DNA of 64,000 nt, taken from NCBI RefSeq assembly GCF_003259175.1, contig NZ_QGOK01000016.1, positions 1 to 64,000 of the forward strand. The letters run 5' to 3'. The DNA comes from Marinomonas shanghaiensis. Its GTDB lineage: Bacteria > Pseudomonadota > Gammaproteobacteria > Pseudomonadales > Marinomonadaceae. Below, piece by piece: positions 25,887-34,774 of this stretch. Both the position numbers and the translations under genes were made by a program. Position 1 is the first letter of the stretch. Each line of letters starts with the position of its first letter. A model generated the notes under the pieces. The model was not told the DNA's origin, ran no database searches, and saw nothing but the letters and a program-made list of their open reading frames with translations.

Positions 25887-26336
25887 ATGAATATGACGGA
25901 CGCAAATATGGCTTCCAATTCTTTGTTAATTGAGCGCTTTAAGATGTTTTATCAAGACGTGAAGCATCCGCAGCTAGACAAAATGGGTGATGTTTACACT
26001 GAAGATGTGCTTTTTAAAGATCCCGTACATGAGTTGCGCGGCGCTGAGAACTTACATGCTTATTTATCCGAAATGTGTGTCAACGTTCACAGTGGGCGCT
26101 TTGAATATTTGGATCAGCTCGTATCTGAAAATACAGCCTACATCAAATGGAATATGCATTTTAAACACCCCAAGCTAGGCAATAAAACCATTACAGTACG
26201 CGGCATGAGTCAGGTACAGTTTAATGAGCGCATTTATTTTCACGAAGACGTGTATGACCTTGGTCAGTTGATATACGAACACGTGCCTTTGTTGGGAACG
26301 GCAGTAAAAGGGTTGAAAAAACGCTTAGCCAGATAG
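25887..26336 (+). CDS. NTF2/SnoaL-like protein of the RpoE-ChrR regulon
   Basis: This 149-aa single-domain protein has an NTF2-like cone fold pattern (FKMFYQDVKHPQLDKMGDVYTEDVLFKDPVHELRGAENLHAYLSEM). Such proteins are bound next to ChrR-controlled SDR and amine oxidase genes in many gammaproteobacteria; the ligand is unknown. The start ATG at 25887 lies 6 nt after AAGG; GTG one codon earlier is less likely. It is first in the operon behind the TGATCC promoter. Confidence 0.82.
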   Translation: MNMTDANMASNSLLIERFKMFYQDVKHPQLDKMGDVYTEDVLFKDPVHELRGAENLHAYLSEMCVNVHSGRFEYLDQLVSENTAYIKWNMHFKHPKLGNKTITVRGMSQVQFNERIYFHEDVYDLGQLIYEHVPLLGTAVKGLKKRLAR

Positions 26337-26363
26337 TTTGAGGAGATAATAAGGGAGATGAGA

Positions 26364-27119
26364 ATGGACAAAGGTATTGTGTGGATTACTGGCGCCAGTT
26401 CCGGAATTGGTTTAGCGTTAACAAAGCAGTATTTAGACGCTGGGTGGCAAGTGATAGCAAGTGCGAGAACAAAAGGTGAGTTGGTTTCTCTGTCAGAGAC
26501 TTATGAGAGCTTAACCTTTGTTCCTTTTGATATCTCTGACGATAGCCAAGTGCATGCAGTAAGAGAAGCGCTCTTGTCGCACACCGCGCATTTAGATTGT
26601 GTCATTTTAAACGCGGGTACTTGTGAATACCTCGATATGACGGATACCGATCCTGATTGGAAAATGATGGATAGAATCATGTCAGTCAATTTTTTTGGAT
26701 TGGTGAACAGTGTGGATGTGTGTTTGCCCTTGTTAAAACAATCTTCGCGTCCACATTTGGTGGGCGTGAGTTCGCAAGCGGTTCAGGCGGCTTTCCCACA
26801 AGCCGAAGCTTATGGTGCTAGTAAAGCGGCTGTGCGTTACTTTCTATCCTCTTTGCGCATGGATTTAAAGCAATTCAATATTGACGTAACTTGTCTTTTG
26901 CCAGGCTTTGTTGACACGCCATTAACGCAAAAAAATACCTTTTCCATGCCTTTTTTAATGTCATCCGATGACGCCGCGAAAAGAATGTTTACCGCATTGG
27001 CTTCTCGTCCTTTTGAATTTGCCTTTCCCAAGCGTTTATCTGCCATGTTGTGGGCAGGGCGGCACTTTCCAAAATTATGGTTGTCTATGTTGGCACCTAA
27101 AAAAAATTCTAATCAGTAA
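26364..27119 (+). CDS. Short-chain dehydrogenase/reductase
   Basis: This 251-aa classical SDR has the cofactor motif TGASSGIG near residue 9, LNAGT at about 86, Ser of VGVSSQAVQ and the active-site YGASK (about 153-157). It is preceded by AAGGGAG; the start at 26364 gives proper spacing, while the ATG at 26358 abuts the Shine-Dalgarno. It is second in the ECF-controlled operon. Its substrate is unknown; a lipid or ketone intermediate fits the neighbours. Confidence 0.88.
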   Translation: MDKGIVWITGASSGIGLALTKQYLDAGWQVIASARTKGELVSLSETYESLTFVPFDISDDSQVHAVREALLSHTAHLDCVILNAGTCEYLDMTDTDPDWKMMDRIMSVNFFGLVNSVDVCLPLLKQSSRPHLVGVSSQAVQAAFPQAEAYGASKAAVRYFLSSLRMDLKQFNIDVTCLLPGFVDTPLTQKNTFSMPFLMSSDDAAKRMFTALASRPFEFAFPKRLSAMLWAGRHFPKLWLSMLAPKKNSNQ

Positions 27120-27193
27120 CATAACCAGTAACAGTAGACGACTGTATCAGCTTGGCTGGTTTAATGACGACACATATTCTAAGGGGACAATGA

Positions 27194-28444
27194 GTGAAAA
27201 TTGCCATAATTGGTTCAGGGATTTCTGGCTTAACCAGTGCGTATCTTTTGCAACAACAACACGACATAACGGTATTTGAATCGGCCGATCGTATTGGTGG
27301 TCATACCGCAACGGTGGAAGTAAAAGAAGCGCAAGGCTCTCGGGCAATTGATACAGGGTTTATTGTTTTCAATGATTGGACTTACCCCAATTTTATTCGG
27401 TTAATGGATGAGCTGGGAGTGGCTTCTAAGGCAACAGAAATGAGCTTTAGTGTGAGTTGTCAGGACACAGGACTGGAATATGGTGGTAATAATCTCAATA
27501 CGCTCTTTGCGCAGCGCCGTAACCTGTTGAACTTTTCTTTTATTGGCATGCTAAAAGACATTCTTCGTTTCAACAAGGAAGCGATCCAAGATCTAGAAAG
27601 TGGGCAGCTAAAAGAAGGTGTGACGCTGGGGGAGTACTTGCAAGAAAAGGGCTACGGCCATCGTTTCGCGAGTCATTATCTTATTCCGATGGGAAGTGCA
27701 ATTTGGTCGTCAACGCTGGATGAGATGATGGCGTTTCCTTTGGTGTTTTTCGTACGTTTTTTTAAAAACCATGGCTTATTAAGTGTCAATGACCGTCCAC
27801 AATGGCGAGTTATTGAAGGCGGTTCATCGGCATACTTAAAGCCTTTGATTGACACCTTTAAAGATCGTATCCAGCTTGGCGCGACGATCGACAAGGTTCA
27901 TCGCTCTGAAACCAATGTGGTGATTCACTTTGCAGATGGTTCTACGCAGGCCTTCGATCAAGTGGTGTTTGCTTGTCATAGTGATCAGGCGTTGGCTTTG
28001 TTGGCGGACCCTTCTGTAGACGAGCAAGCGGTGTTATCGGCACTTCCTTATCGAAATAACGATGTCGTTCTTCATACTGACACAAGATTATTGCCGAAGA
28101 AAAAACTTGCCTGGTCCAGTTGGAATTACCATCTTGGAAAAGATCGCACTAAGCCTGCGACGCTCAGCTACAATATGAATATTTTGCAGCATTTTTCCAG
28201 TGATACGACTTATGTGGTGACCTTGAATCAGACAGATATGATTGCAGAAGACAAAATAGTCGGGCGCTTTCAATATTCTCATCCTACCTTCACCTTGGCA
28301 GGTATCAAGGCGCAAGATCGTTGGTCAGATATTAATGGTGTTAATAAAACTTGGTTTTGTGGGGCTTATTGGCGTAATGGTTTCCATGAAGATGGTTGTT
28401 GGAGCGGCGTGCGTGTTGCGAATGGATTGGGAATCACATGGTAG
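27194..28444 (+). CDS. FAD-dependent amine oxidase/desaturase-like flavoprotein
   Basis: This 416-aa NAD(P)/FAD-binding protein has N-terminal IAIIGSGISGLTSAYLL with FESADRIGGHT, and a C-terminal flavin segment (WFCGAYWRNGFHEDGCWSGVRVANGL). It belongs with the UfaD/phytoene-desaturase-like flavoproteins that sit beside cyclopropane synthase-like genes. In Rhodobacter such a protein acts on methylated fatty acids on the way to furan fatty acids; I infer a similar lipid role. The start is GTG at 27194 with AAGGGG upstream; the ATG at 27190 is out of frame. The 3' end overlaps the next gene by 7 bp. Confidence 0.85.
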   Translation: MKIAIIGSGISGLTSAYLLQQQHDITVFESADRIGGHTATVEVKEAQGSRAIDTGFIVFNDWTYPNFIRLMDELGVASKATEMSFSVSCQDTGLEYGGNNLNTLFAQRRNLLNFSFIGMLKDILRFNKEAIQDLESGQLKEGVTLGEYLQEKGYGHRFASHYLIPMGSAIWSSTLDEMMAFPLVFFVRFFKNHGLLSVNDRPQWRVIEGGSSAYLKPLIDTFKDRIQLGATIDKVHRSETNVVIHFADGSTQAFDQVVFACHSDQALALLADPSVDEQAVLSALPYRNNDVVLHTDTRLLPKKKLAWSSWNYHLGKDRTKPATLSYNMNILQHFSSDTTYVVTLNQTDMIAEDKIVGRFQYSHPTFTLAGIKAQDRWSDINGVNKTWFCGAYWRNGFHEDGCWSGVRVANGLGITW

Positions 28445-29220
28445 ATTTTTTGCCTAAGCACAGCGCCATATATTATGGCACTGTGCGGCATCGTCGTTTT
28501 TTACCGCGTGCTCATGCGTTTCGTTATCGTGTCTTTATGATGTATTTCGATTTGGATGAGTTAGGTAATGTGCTGGGAATGAGTCCTTGGTGGTCTATGA
28601 AGCCTTGGTCCTTGGCTCGATTTTCTCGCCAAGATTACTTTGGTGAATCGTCTGTATCCATTAAACAGGCGGTGTTATCTGAAGTGAATGGGCGTTTGGG
28701 TTTGGATCTATCAGGCCCAGTACGTATGCTGACAAATTGTCGGTACTTCGGATTTATTATTAATCCGATCACTATTTATTACTGTTTTGATAACAATGAG
28801 CGACTACAAGCCATGTTGCTTGAAGTAACCAACACCCCTTGGCGAGAAAAAATACCTTACGTTTTAAAATGTGATCCGCTTCAGTCTACGCAGCGTATGC
28901 AATTTAACAAGGCTATGCATGTATCGCCTTTTCATCCGATGGAACATTTTTACGATTGGCGAAGTAATGTTCCTCATAAAAAATTAGCAGTGCACATGCA
29001 AAATAAAGAGCTGGTAGGGGAAAAGTGTGTGTTTGATGCCACCTTATCGCTGACTCGAATGCCGTTAACGTCTTCTACCATGGCCAAGGTGTTGTTTCGT
29101 TATCCTGTCATGACAATGCAAGTGGCCTTTGGCATTTATTGGCAAGCACTAAAGTTATGGATAAAAAAGGTGCCTTTTTATTCGCATCCAAACTCATCGT
29201 CTACCACTAAGATCAAATAG
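28438..29220 (+). CDS. DUF1365 family protein
   Basis: This 260-aa protein has the DUF1365 pattern: IYYGTVRHRRFLPRAHAFRYRVFMMYFDLDEL at the N-terminus, then LTNCRYFGFIINPITIYYCFD and EVTNTPWREKIPYVL. Members nearly always lie between an amine oxidase gene and a CFA-type methyltransferase gene, as here; biochemical role unsettled. The ATG at 28438 overlaps the upstream stop (translational coupling). Confidence 0.92.
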   Translation: MVDFLPKHSAIYYGTVRHRRFLPRAHAFRYRVFMMYFDLDELGNVLGMSPWWSMKPWSLARFSRQDYFGESSVSIKQAVLSEVNGRLGLDLSGPVRMLTNCRYFGFIINPITIYYCFDNNERLQAMLLEVTNTPWREKIPYVLKCDPLQSTQRMQFNKAMHVSPFHPMEHFYDWRSNVPHKKLAVHMQNKELVGEKCVFDATLSLTRMPLTSSTMAKVLFRYPVMTMQVAFGIYWQALKLWIKKVPFYSHPNSSSTTKIK

Positions 29221-29252
29221 GTAGAAAAATTGCATTTAGGAGATTAATCATT

Positions 29253-30521
29253 ATGAACTCCGTTAGTATGGAAAATCAGAAAGTGAGAAAAAATAACACA
29301 ACAACATGGTTTGATACGTTAGCACGCAAGATGGTGTTTGCGATGTTAGGAAAATTGGAGATTGGACATCTAACCTTAGATGAGAATGGCAAAACCTATA
29401 CCTTCGGAGAAGCCAAGGACAGCACCCGTTATATCGCGCATATTCAAGTTCACGATATTCATGCTTATCGTGATGTATTCCTAAACAGCAGTATTGGTGC
29501 TGGCGAAGCCTATATGAAAGGCTGGTGGTCTTCTTCTGATGTGGTGGCAGTGATTCGTTTGATGGTGGCCAATCTCAGTTTGATTAATAAAATGGATGCT
29601 AAACGCCCTATTTGGAGTCGTATTGGTGCGAAAATTGTTCATAAACTGAACGCTAATACCAAGAAAGGCTCCAAAGATAACATTTCCGCCCACTACGATT
29701 TAGGCAATGATTTCTTCTCTTTATTTTTAGACCCTACGATGATGTATTCATCGGCCGTTTATCCACAGATAAATTCTTCTTTGGAAGAAGCGTCGGTGAA
29801 TAAATTGGATCGAATTTGTCAAAAGTTGCAATTGAGCAAAGACGACCATCTATTGGAAATAGGCACGGGTTGGGGCGGTATGGCGATTCATGCGGCGAAG
29901 CACTATGGCTGCCGAGTGACCACGACCACCATTTCCAAAGAACAGTATGAGTTTGCCAAGGCGCGAGTAGAATCAGAAGGTTTACAAGATAAGATCACCT
30001 TGTTACTTGAAGATTATCGTGATTTGCAAGGTCAATTCGATAAGCTTGTTTCTATCGAAATGATTGAAGCGGTGGGCCATGAATACTATGACAGTTATTT
30101 CTCTAAGTGCAGCGAGCTGTTGAAGCCGCACGGCGTGATGGTGATTCAGGCCATTACCATTGCTGACCAACGTTATGATTATGCACGCCGTTCCGTTGAT
30201 TTTATCCAGCGCTACATTTTCCCCGGCGGATGTTTACCATCAAATCAAGTGATTGCTCATAAAATAGCCTCAAAAACAGATATGCAAATAGTCGGTCTTG
30301 AGGACATTACAGAACACTATGCGAAAACTCTAGCCGATTGGCGTACGCGTTTTCATGCGGCCCGTCATGAAGTGACGAACATGGGATTTGACGACGTGTT
30401 TTGTCGTATGTGGGACTTTTATTTGGCTTATTGCGAAGGCGGTTTCAAAGAGCGCGCCATTAGTACAGGGCAATTTGTGTTTGCGAAACCCGATCATCGT
30501 TTGTCTATTGCGGCAAATTGA
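29253..30521 (+). CDS. Cyclopropane-fatty-acyl-phospholipid synthase family methyltransferase
   Basis: This 422-aa SAM-dependent enzyme methylates or cyclopropanates unsaturated acyl chains of membrane lipids. The SAM site is LEIGTGWGGMAIHAA (about 202-216). Also present are SAHYDLGNDFFSLFLDPTMMYSSAVY and SIEMIEAVGHEYY, with RYIFPGGCLPS further on, all typical of the family. Length is close to E. coli Cfa (382). In this operon context it may be the UfaM-like methylase rather than a true cyclopropane synthase; sequence alone does not decide. Confidence 0.92.
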   Translation: MNSVSMENQKVRKNNTTTWFDTLARKMVFAMLGKLEIGHLTLDENGKTYTFGEAKDSTRYIAHIQVHDIHAYRDVFLNSSIGAGEAYMKGWWSSSDVVAVIRLMVANLSLINKMDAKRPIWSRIGAKIVHKLNANTKKGSKDNISAHYDLGNDFFSLFLDPTMMYSSAVYPQINSSLEEASVNKLDRICQKLQLSKDDHLLEIGTGWGGMAIHAAKHYGCRVTTTTISKEQYEFAKARVESEGLQDKITLLLEDYRDLQGQFDKLVSIEMIEAVGHEYYDSYFSKCSELLKPHGVMVIQAITIADQRYDYARRSVDFIQRYIFPGGCLPSNQVIAHKIASKTDMQIVGLEDITEHYAKTLADWRTRFHAARHEVTNMGFDDVFCRMWDFYLAYCEGGFKERAISTGQFVFAKPDHRLSIAAN

Positions 30522-30535
30522 AGGGAGTATATGGC

Positions 30536-31045
30536 ATGAAATCTTTACTGAATGCCATTTTATTTCAAACAGTTTGGTTCATCTGTTTACTAGCGGGAAA
30601 CCTTTGGGCTCTCGCTGTCACCATTCTGTATTTGTTCTTACATGATCGTTATTTTATGCATACCCGAAGAGAATGGCGTCTATTTGCGGTCTTTTTAATG
30701 TTGGGTCTCTTGGTGGATGGCACCTTGTTTCAGGTGGGAATATTTTCCTCTTCTGCCAATAATCTAGACTCAATAAAATGGCCGCCTGTTTGGTTGCTGT
30801 GTCTTTGGGTAAGTGTTGCTACGTTATTTGCCCACAGTCTATCTTTTCTTCGTTCTCGGTATCTATTGGGTGCGTTAATGGGTGCTATTGGGCCGACATT
30901 GAGTTATTTTGCTGGAGCAAAGCTGTCAGGTATTAGTTTAGCAGAACCTATTGGGCTGACTTTATTGATTGTAGCGATTGTTTGGTCGTTGGTGATACCT
31001 TTGGGGATCTGGCTTAGCGAGAAATGGGCATTGTTTGATGCATAA
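30536..31045 (+). CDS. DUF2878 family inner-membrane protein
   Basis: This 169-aa protein has four to five predicted membrane helices (ILFQTVWFICLLAGNLWALAV; LFAVFLMLGLLVDGTLF; VWLLCLWVSVATLFAH; a C-terminal helix) and the DUF2878 motif around LVDGTLFQVGIF. The start at 30536 has GGGAG upstream. It follows the CFA gene by 14 bp in the ECF operon. Function unknown; its constant company suggests a membrane step of the same lipid process. Confidence 0.87.
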   Translation: MKSLLNAILFQTVWFICLLAGNLWALAVTILYLFLHDRYFMHTRREWRLFAVFLMLGLLVDGTLFQVGIFSSSANNLDSIKWPPVWLLCLWVSVATLFAHSLSFLRSRYLLGALMGAIGPTLSYFAGAKLSGISLAEPIGLTLLIVAIVWSLVIPLGIWLSEKWALFDA

Positions 31046-31148
31046 ATTTTCTCGTATTTGCTTGCATATCAGTGCTCAGTTTACCTGATAATGATCTCAC
31101 TTGATGATAAGTAAGGGTATGGCGTAATCTAAAATGTAAGGGTGAGAA

Positions 31149-31895
31149 ATGAAGCTATCTTTTGTGTGTTTGCCGCAGAAGCGGTCCTTTGTGACATTGT
31201 TTTTTTCTTTATTATTGAGTGCCTACAGCTTAGCTGATACGCCAGCCGCTGGTGATGCTGCCTTCTCTAAAATAGTAGGCAGTGCTTATAGTTTGAAAAC
31301 AGGCGCATTATTGTATCGAGAAACGCATCAAATGCTCGATGACAATAGCCATAAAGTGGAATATTCAGAGCCAGATGGTCGTGTTTTTGCAAATAAAACG
31401 CTCGATTATTCTCAGTCGCGCATCGCACCCAGTTTTTCTCAGGTTAATGAACGCAATGGAGAAACCATAGAGGTCAAACAGGTAAATAACCGCTTGCAAG
31501 TGAACTATTTAGAAAATAGTACTGCACAGCCTGAAGTGGGTACCATTCCGTTGGTGGCTGGTATTGTCGTTGATGCCGGTTTTGATGGCTTTGTTAAGCA
31601 ATATTGGGACACCTTAAAGACAGGCAAACAGATGGACATCGAGTATTTGGTGCCTAGCCAACAAACGACTTTTTCTTTTCGAGTTGCTAAAGCCGAGTGC
31701 CTTGATGGAACTCAGGATAAGGCGGTTTGTTTTGCGCTATCTCCCATCTCTTGGTTCGTGAAAATGGCCGTGGACCCGATTGTGGTTGCCTATGATCCTG
31801 TAGAAAAGACGTTATTGCGTTTTACTGGTCGCGCCAACATTTGTGATGAAAATGGCAAATACCAGAGTGTAGATATTCAGTATCATTATTTTTAA
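31149..31895 (+). CDS. Exported protein of unknown function in the RpoE-ChrR operon
   Basis: This 248-aa protein has a signal peptide (FVTLFFSLLLSAYSLADT, cleavage near residue 29) and a beta-rich mature part (GALLYRETHQMLDDNSHKVEYSEPDGR; QYWDTLKTGKQMDIEYLVPSQQTTFSFRV). No named domain is recognised. A 103-bp gap separates it from DUF2878, but strand and next-gene spacing suggest the same regulon. A periplasmic or outer-membrane role is likely. Confidence 0.75.
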   Translation: MKLSFVCLPQKRSFVTLFFSLLLSAYSLADTPAAGDAAFSKIVGSAYSLKTGALLYRETHQMLDDNSHKVEYSEPDGRVFANKTLDYSQSRIAPSFSQVNERNGETIEVKQVNNRLQVNYLENSTAQPEVGTIPLVAGIVVDAGFDGFVKQYWDTLKTGKQMDIEYLVPSQQTTFSFRVAKAECLDGTQDKAVCFALSPISWFVKMAVDPIVVAYDPVEKTLLRFTGRANICDENGKYQSVDIQYHYF

Positions 31896-31955
31896 TACAT
31901 CACTGCGACGCTTTTTTATTTTGTCTATGACAGTGCAGATTCTAAGGAAATGACT

Positions 31956-32510
31956 ATGAAAAACATATGGTGTTCTATCACAAGTAAAATAATGGCGGTC
32001 GTGCTGAGCATGTTGCTGTTAACCGCCTGTTCAACCCCAGATGTCTCTCTGTACGCTAAAAATGAGCCTAAGTTTGAGTTACAAACATTTTTTTCGGGAC
32101 CTTTAACCGCGCATGGTATTTTGAAAAACCGCAGTGGTGAAGTGATTCGTTATTTTAATGCTACTTTAGAAGGGAGCTGGGAAAATGGCGTTGGAACGTT
32201 AGCCGAAGTCTTTGTTTTTGATGATGGTGAAGTCCAAAATCGTACTTGGACCATGACACCGAATGCGCAAGGTCAATATACGGCAACAGCGAATGATGTG
32301 ATCGGTTCCGGTGACGTAAAAATAGCCGGCAATGCCCTGTTTATGAATTATGTCTTACAAGTTCAGTACGACGGTGACTTGATAGAGGTGAATGTAGATG
32401 ATCGCATGTATATGGTCAAAGATGGCGTTGTCATTAACGAGTCAGTCATGACAAAGTTCGGTGTTGAAGTTGGTTATCTTTCTATCGTGATTGAAAAAGT
32501 ATCCAACTAA
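31956..32510 (+). CDS. DUF3833 family lipoprotein
   Basis: This 184-aa lipoprotein has signal sequence MAVVLSMLLLTACST, lipobox LTAC. The DUF3833 body (FELQTFFSGPLTAHGILKNRSGEVIRYFNATLEGSW; GSGDVKIAGNALFMNYVLQV) follows. The start at 31956 lies 8 nt after AAGG; an ATG two codons earlier is too close. It closes the operon, with a terminator at 32632. DUF3833 genes commonly accompany this ChrR-linked cluster; function unknown. Confidence 0.88.
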   Translation: MKNIWCSITSKIMAVVLSMLLLTACSTPDVSLYAKNEPKFELQTFFSGPLTAHGILKNRSGEVIRYFNATLEGSWENGVGTLAEVFVFDDGEVQNRTWTMTPNAQGQYTATANDVIGSGDVKIAGNALFMNYVLQVQYDGDLIEVNVDDRMYMVKDGVVINESVMTKFGVEVGYLSIVIEKVSN

Positions 32511-32631
32511 CTTATGTTATTCAAGACAAGGTTCCTTATGCCATGTCATAAAGTGAATAATACGTAGGATGCTTTATGACTGGCCCTCATAGAGATACAC
32601 GGCAATTAGTTGACGTAATATGCTATATATT

Positions 32632-32658
32632 AAAGGACTGCTTGATGCGGTCTTTTTT
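32632..32658 (+). terminator. Rho-independent terminator ending the RpoE-ChrR target operon
   Basis: AAAGGACTGC (32632-32641) pairs with GCGGTCTTTT (32647-32656) with two G-U pairs and a 5-nt loop, ending in six T (32653-32658). It lies 122 bp past DUF3833 and upstream of the true start of the EAL gene. Confidence 0.75.
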
Positions 32659-32772
32659 ATGGGCGTTTGTTGGTGTCTCTGTAAACAGTCGGGGTTTGTT
32701 GTCACAATACGAAGTCGTCGTGGACAGTGTGAGCTTTATTTTGATGGAACAGAAGAGGAGGGAAGCGGTGGT

Positions 32773-34350
32773 ATGTTGAGCGACATCGGGGCACTAGCCT
32801 TTATTGAAAAGAAGATGATTTTGTTGTGTGGTTTACTTTCTGTGTTGTTTACGGCTCTTTTTTTTGCTGCTGGGCTTTATGTGTTTTTATTAAATGACTT
32901 AGACAAACGAACCGATATGGCAAGAAATGCTTTGTCACAGCACATGGACAGTATTTTTACAGAGTTACAACAGGTAGCAGATAGCAGCGATGTAATGTGT
33001 GAAAAAGCGGACATTGACCGTTTACGACGCGCCACTTTTTATTCTCCTATTTTTAAAGAATTTGGGCTTTTTAATGCCAACTTTAAAGTCTATTGCTCTA
33101 ACTTGGGGCCCATTAATATTTCTGTCTATAAATCAATCGTGTCACGTATACAGGAAAGCAAGGATCGTAAAACCGTATCATTGATGAATTCGAATACCTT
33201 GGGAGAGTCTACCTTTTTTGCTTTTTACCAAAGACCTGACGGACTGGGGGTGAATGGCTTAGCACCGCCAAGCAGTTTTGCGATGACGGTGGATCAAATA
33301 TTGCTGCCTGATTATGCGTATGAATTAACCCTTGGCAAGCAAGTGTTGTTCTCTAATCGAAACCATATTGTGTCTGGTCTGTTAGAAACCAAAAAAGAGA
33401 CGCTTGATGACTGGGCAATCGAATTAGAGGTGCTTTTAACAACCGATCTATATGAGAGTCGCTTGCTAGCACTGTGGCCCTTTATGTTTGTGTGTTGGCT
33501 ATTGTTGGCTATTATTTTTTGCAGTGGATATTCTATTTCTGCTTATTACCGACGTTCTCTAAGGCATTGCGTCAAACGAGCTATTAAAAATAATGCCATG
33601 GAGGTGTATTTTCAGCCCATTGTATCGCTGAACGTGGAGGGGCAATATGAAATGGAAGCCCTGATTCGTTGGCGTTCTGCGCATCATGGTCAAGTTTCTC
33701 CCCTTGTGATTGTTGATATGGCGGATCGGCTTGGTTTGATCGATGAGTTAACGTGGATGGTGATTCGTAAAGTGGGGGATTTTTATCGAGATTATCCAGC
33801 ACCCTTGCGCGACATTAATATCTCGGTGAATGTAGACAGACACAGCTTATTGAAAGAGAGTTTTGCGCCGAATTTGGCCAGTATTCTTGATGAATACCCT
33901 GAGCTAAAAGGGCGTTTAGGTCTTGAAGTAACAGAAACCAGTGCCTTAAATGCCATTGATCTGCCTCTTATGGTGAGTCGTTTTGAACACATTAAAGCGT
34001 TAGACATTCATTTGTCGGTAGATGATTTTGGCACTGGCTATGCGGGATTGGATTTTTTGCGTCGTTTCCCATATGACACCTTAAAGTTGGACCAGATATT
34101 CATTGCGAGTCTAAAAGACGACCAGTTTACCCGTCAGATATTGACCTCGGTGACTAAGCTGGCAAAAGAATTAAACATGAAGTTGGTAGCGGAAGGCGTG
34201 GAGCGAGAGGATCAGCTTGATGCCGTCAGAGAGCTTGGGGTTGACAGAGTTCAAGGGTACTACTTCTGTCGGCCATTACCCAAAGAGCAGGTGATCGCTT
34301 GGATAGAAGAGCACGCTGCTAACATGCAGCAGGACAGTACAAGATTGTAA
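32773..34350 (+). CDS. CSS-motif EAL-domain c-di-GMP phosphodiesterase
   Basis: This 525-aa membrane protein has TM1 (KKMILLCGLLSVLFTALFFAAGLYVFLL), a periplasmic CSS-type sensor domain (about 40-225), TM2 (LWPFMFVCWLLLAIIFCSGYSI) and a cytoplasmic EAL domain (about 265-515). All catalytic elements are visible: EALIRW, SVNVDR, LEVTETS, DDFGTGY, LKLDQIF, VAEGVER and QGYYFCRPL, so it should be active. The CSS position reads VYCSNLG. In this family, redox of periplasmic cysteines sets activity. The start at 32773 has AGGAGGGAAG; the frame extends upstream to 32620, but that would cross the terminator. Confidence 0.88.
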   Translation: MLSDIGALAFIEKKMILLCGLLSVLFTALFFAAGLYVFLLNDLDKRTDMARNALSQHMDSIFTELQQVADSSDVMCEKADIDRLRRATFYSPIFKEFGLFNANFKVYCSNLGPINISVYKSIVSRIQESKDRKTVSLMNSNTLGESTFFAFYQRPDGLGVNGLAPPSSFAMTVDQILLPDYAYELTLGKQVLFSNRNHIVSGLLETKKETLDDWAIELEVLLTTDLYESRLLALWPFMFVCWLLLAIIFCSGYSISAYYRRSLRHCVKRAIKNNAMEVYFQPIVSLNVEGQYEMEALIRWRSAHHGQVSPLVIVDMADRLGLIDELTWMVIRKVGDFYRDYPAPLRDINISVNVDRHSLLKESFAPNLASILDEYPELKGRLGLEVTETSALNAIDLPLMVSRFEHIKALDIHLSVDDFGTGYAGLDFLRRFPYDTLKLDQIFIASLKDDQFTRQILTSVTKLAKELNMKLVAEGVEREDQLDAVRELGVDRVQGYYFCRPLPKEQVIAWIEEHAANMQQDSTRL

Positions 34351-34407
34351 TATTGTCTGGCATCTCTTACTCTCTACCGCTCATTTTTATGCGTAAGGTT
34401 GTATTCT

Positions 34408-34758
34408 ATGGCGACGTTGGTTTTTCGGCTGAAATATGTTCCAGATGAAGAAGCGGATGATATTCGTCAATTATTAGCGGATCACGATATCGACTTTTAT
34501 GAAACTTCTGCAGGTCGCTGGCAAGTCTCCATGGCTGGCTTGTGGGTAAAAGACAAGGAACAAGCCACCAAAGCGCGGGAGTTAATCCGCGAAGATCAAA
34601 TGGCTCGTGCCCAAACCATGCGTCCTATTTCTTTTGGGCAGTGGATTCTTGGGTATTTACAGCATGCTCGCCAAAATCCAGCGGAAGCCTTTTTTACTTT
34701 GATTGCGATTATTTTAATTCTGGGGTTGTCTATTATGCCGTTTACGCTTTGGTTATAG
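34408..34758 (+). CDS. DUF6164 family protein
   Basis: This 116-aa protein has an N-terminal soluble domain (RLKYVPDEEADDIRQLLADHDIDFYETSAGRWQVSMAGLWV) resembling signal-transducing PII-like/DUF2007 folds, and a C-terminal membrane helix (FFTLIAIILILGLSIMPFTLWL). The start ATG at 34408 lies 9 nt after TAAGG. It converges with the EamA gene 16 bp downstream. Function unknown. Confidence 0.8.
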   Translation: MATLVFRLKYVPDEEADDIRQLLADHDIDFYETSAGRWQVSMAGLWVKDKEQATKARELIREDQMARAQTMRPISFGQWILGYLQHARQNPAEAFFTLIAIILILGLSIMPFTLWL

Positions 34759-34774
34759 GATGGATAAGGGAAGG

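Noticed and set aside
32620..32772. N-terminal extension of the EAL protein from ATG 32620
   Set aside because: The extension overlaps a rho-independent terminator (32632-32658), has no ribosome site, and would precede the first membrane helix with unrelated Cys-rich residues. ATG 32773 has AGGAGGGAAG.
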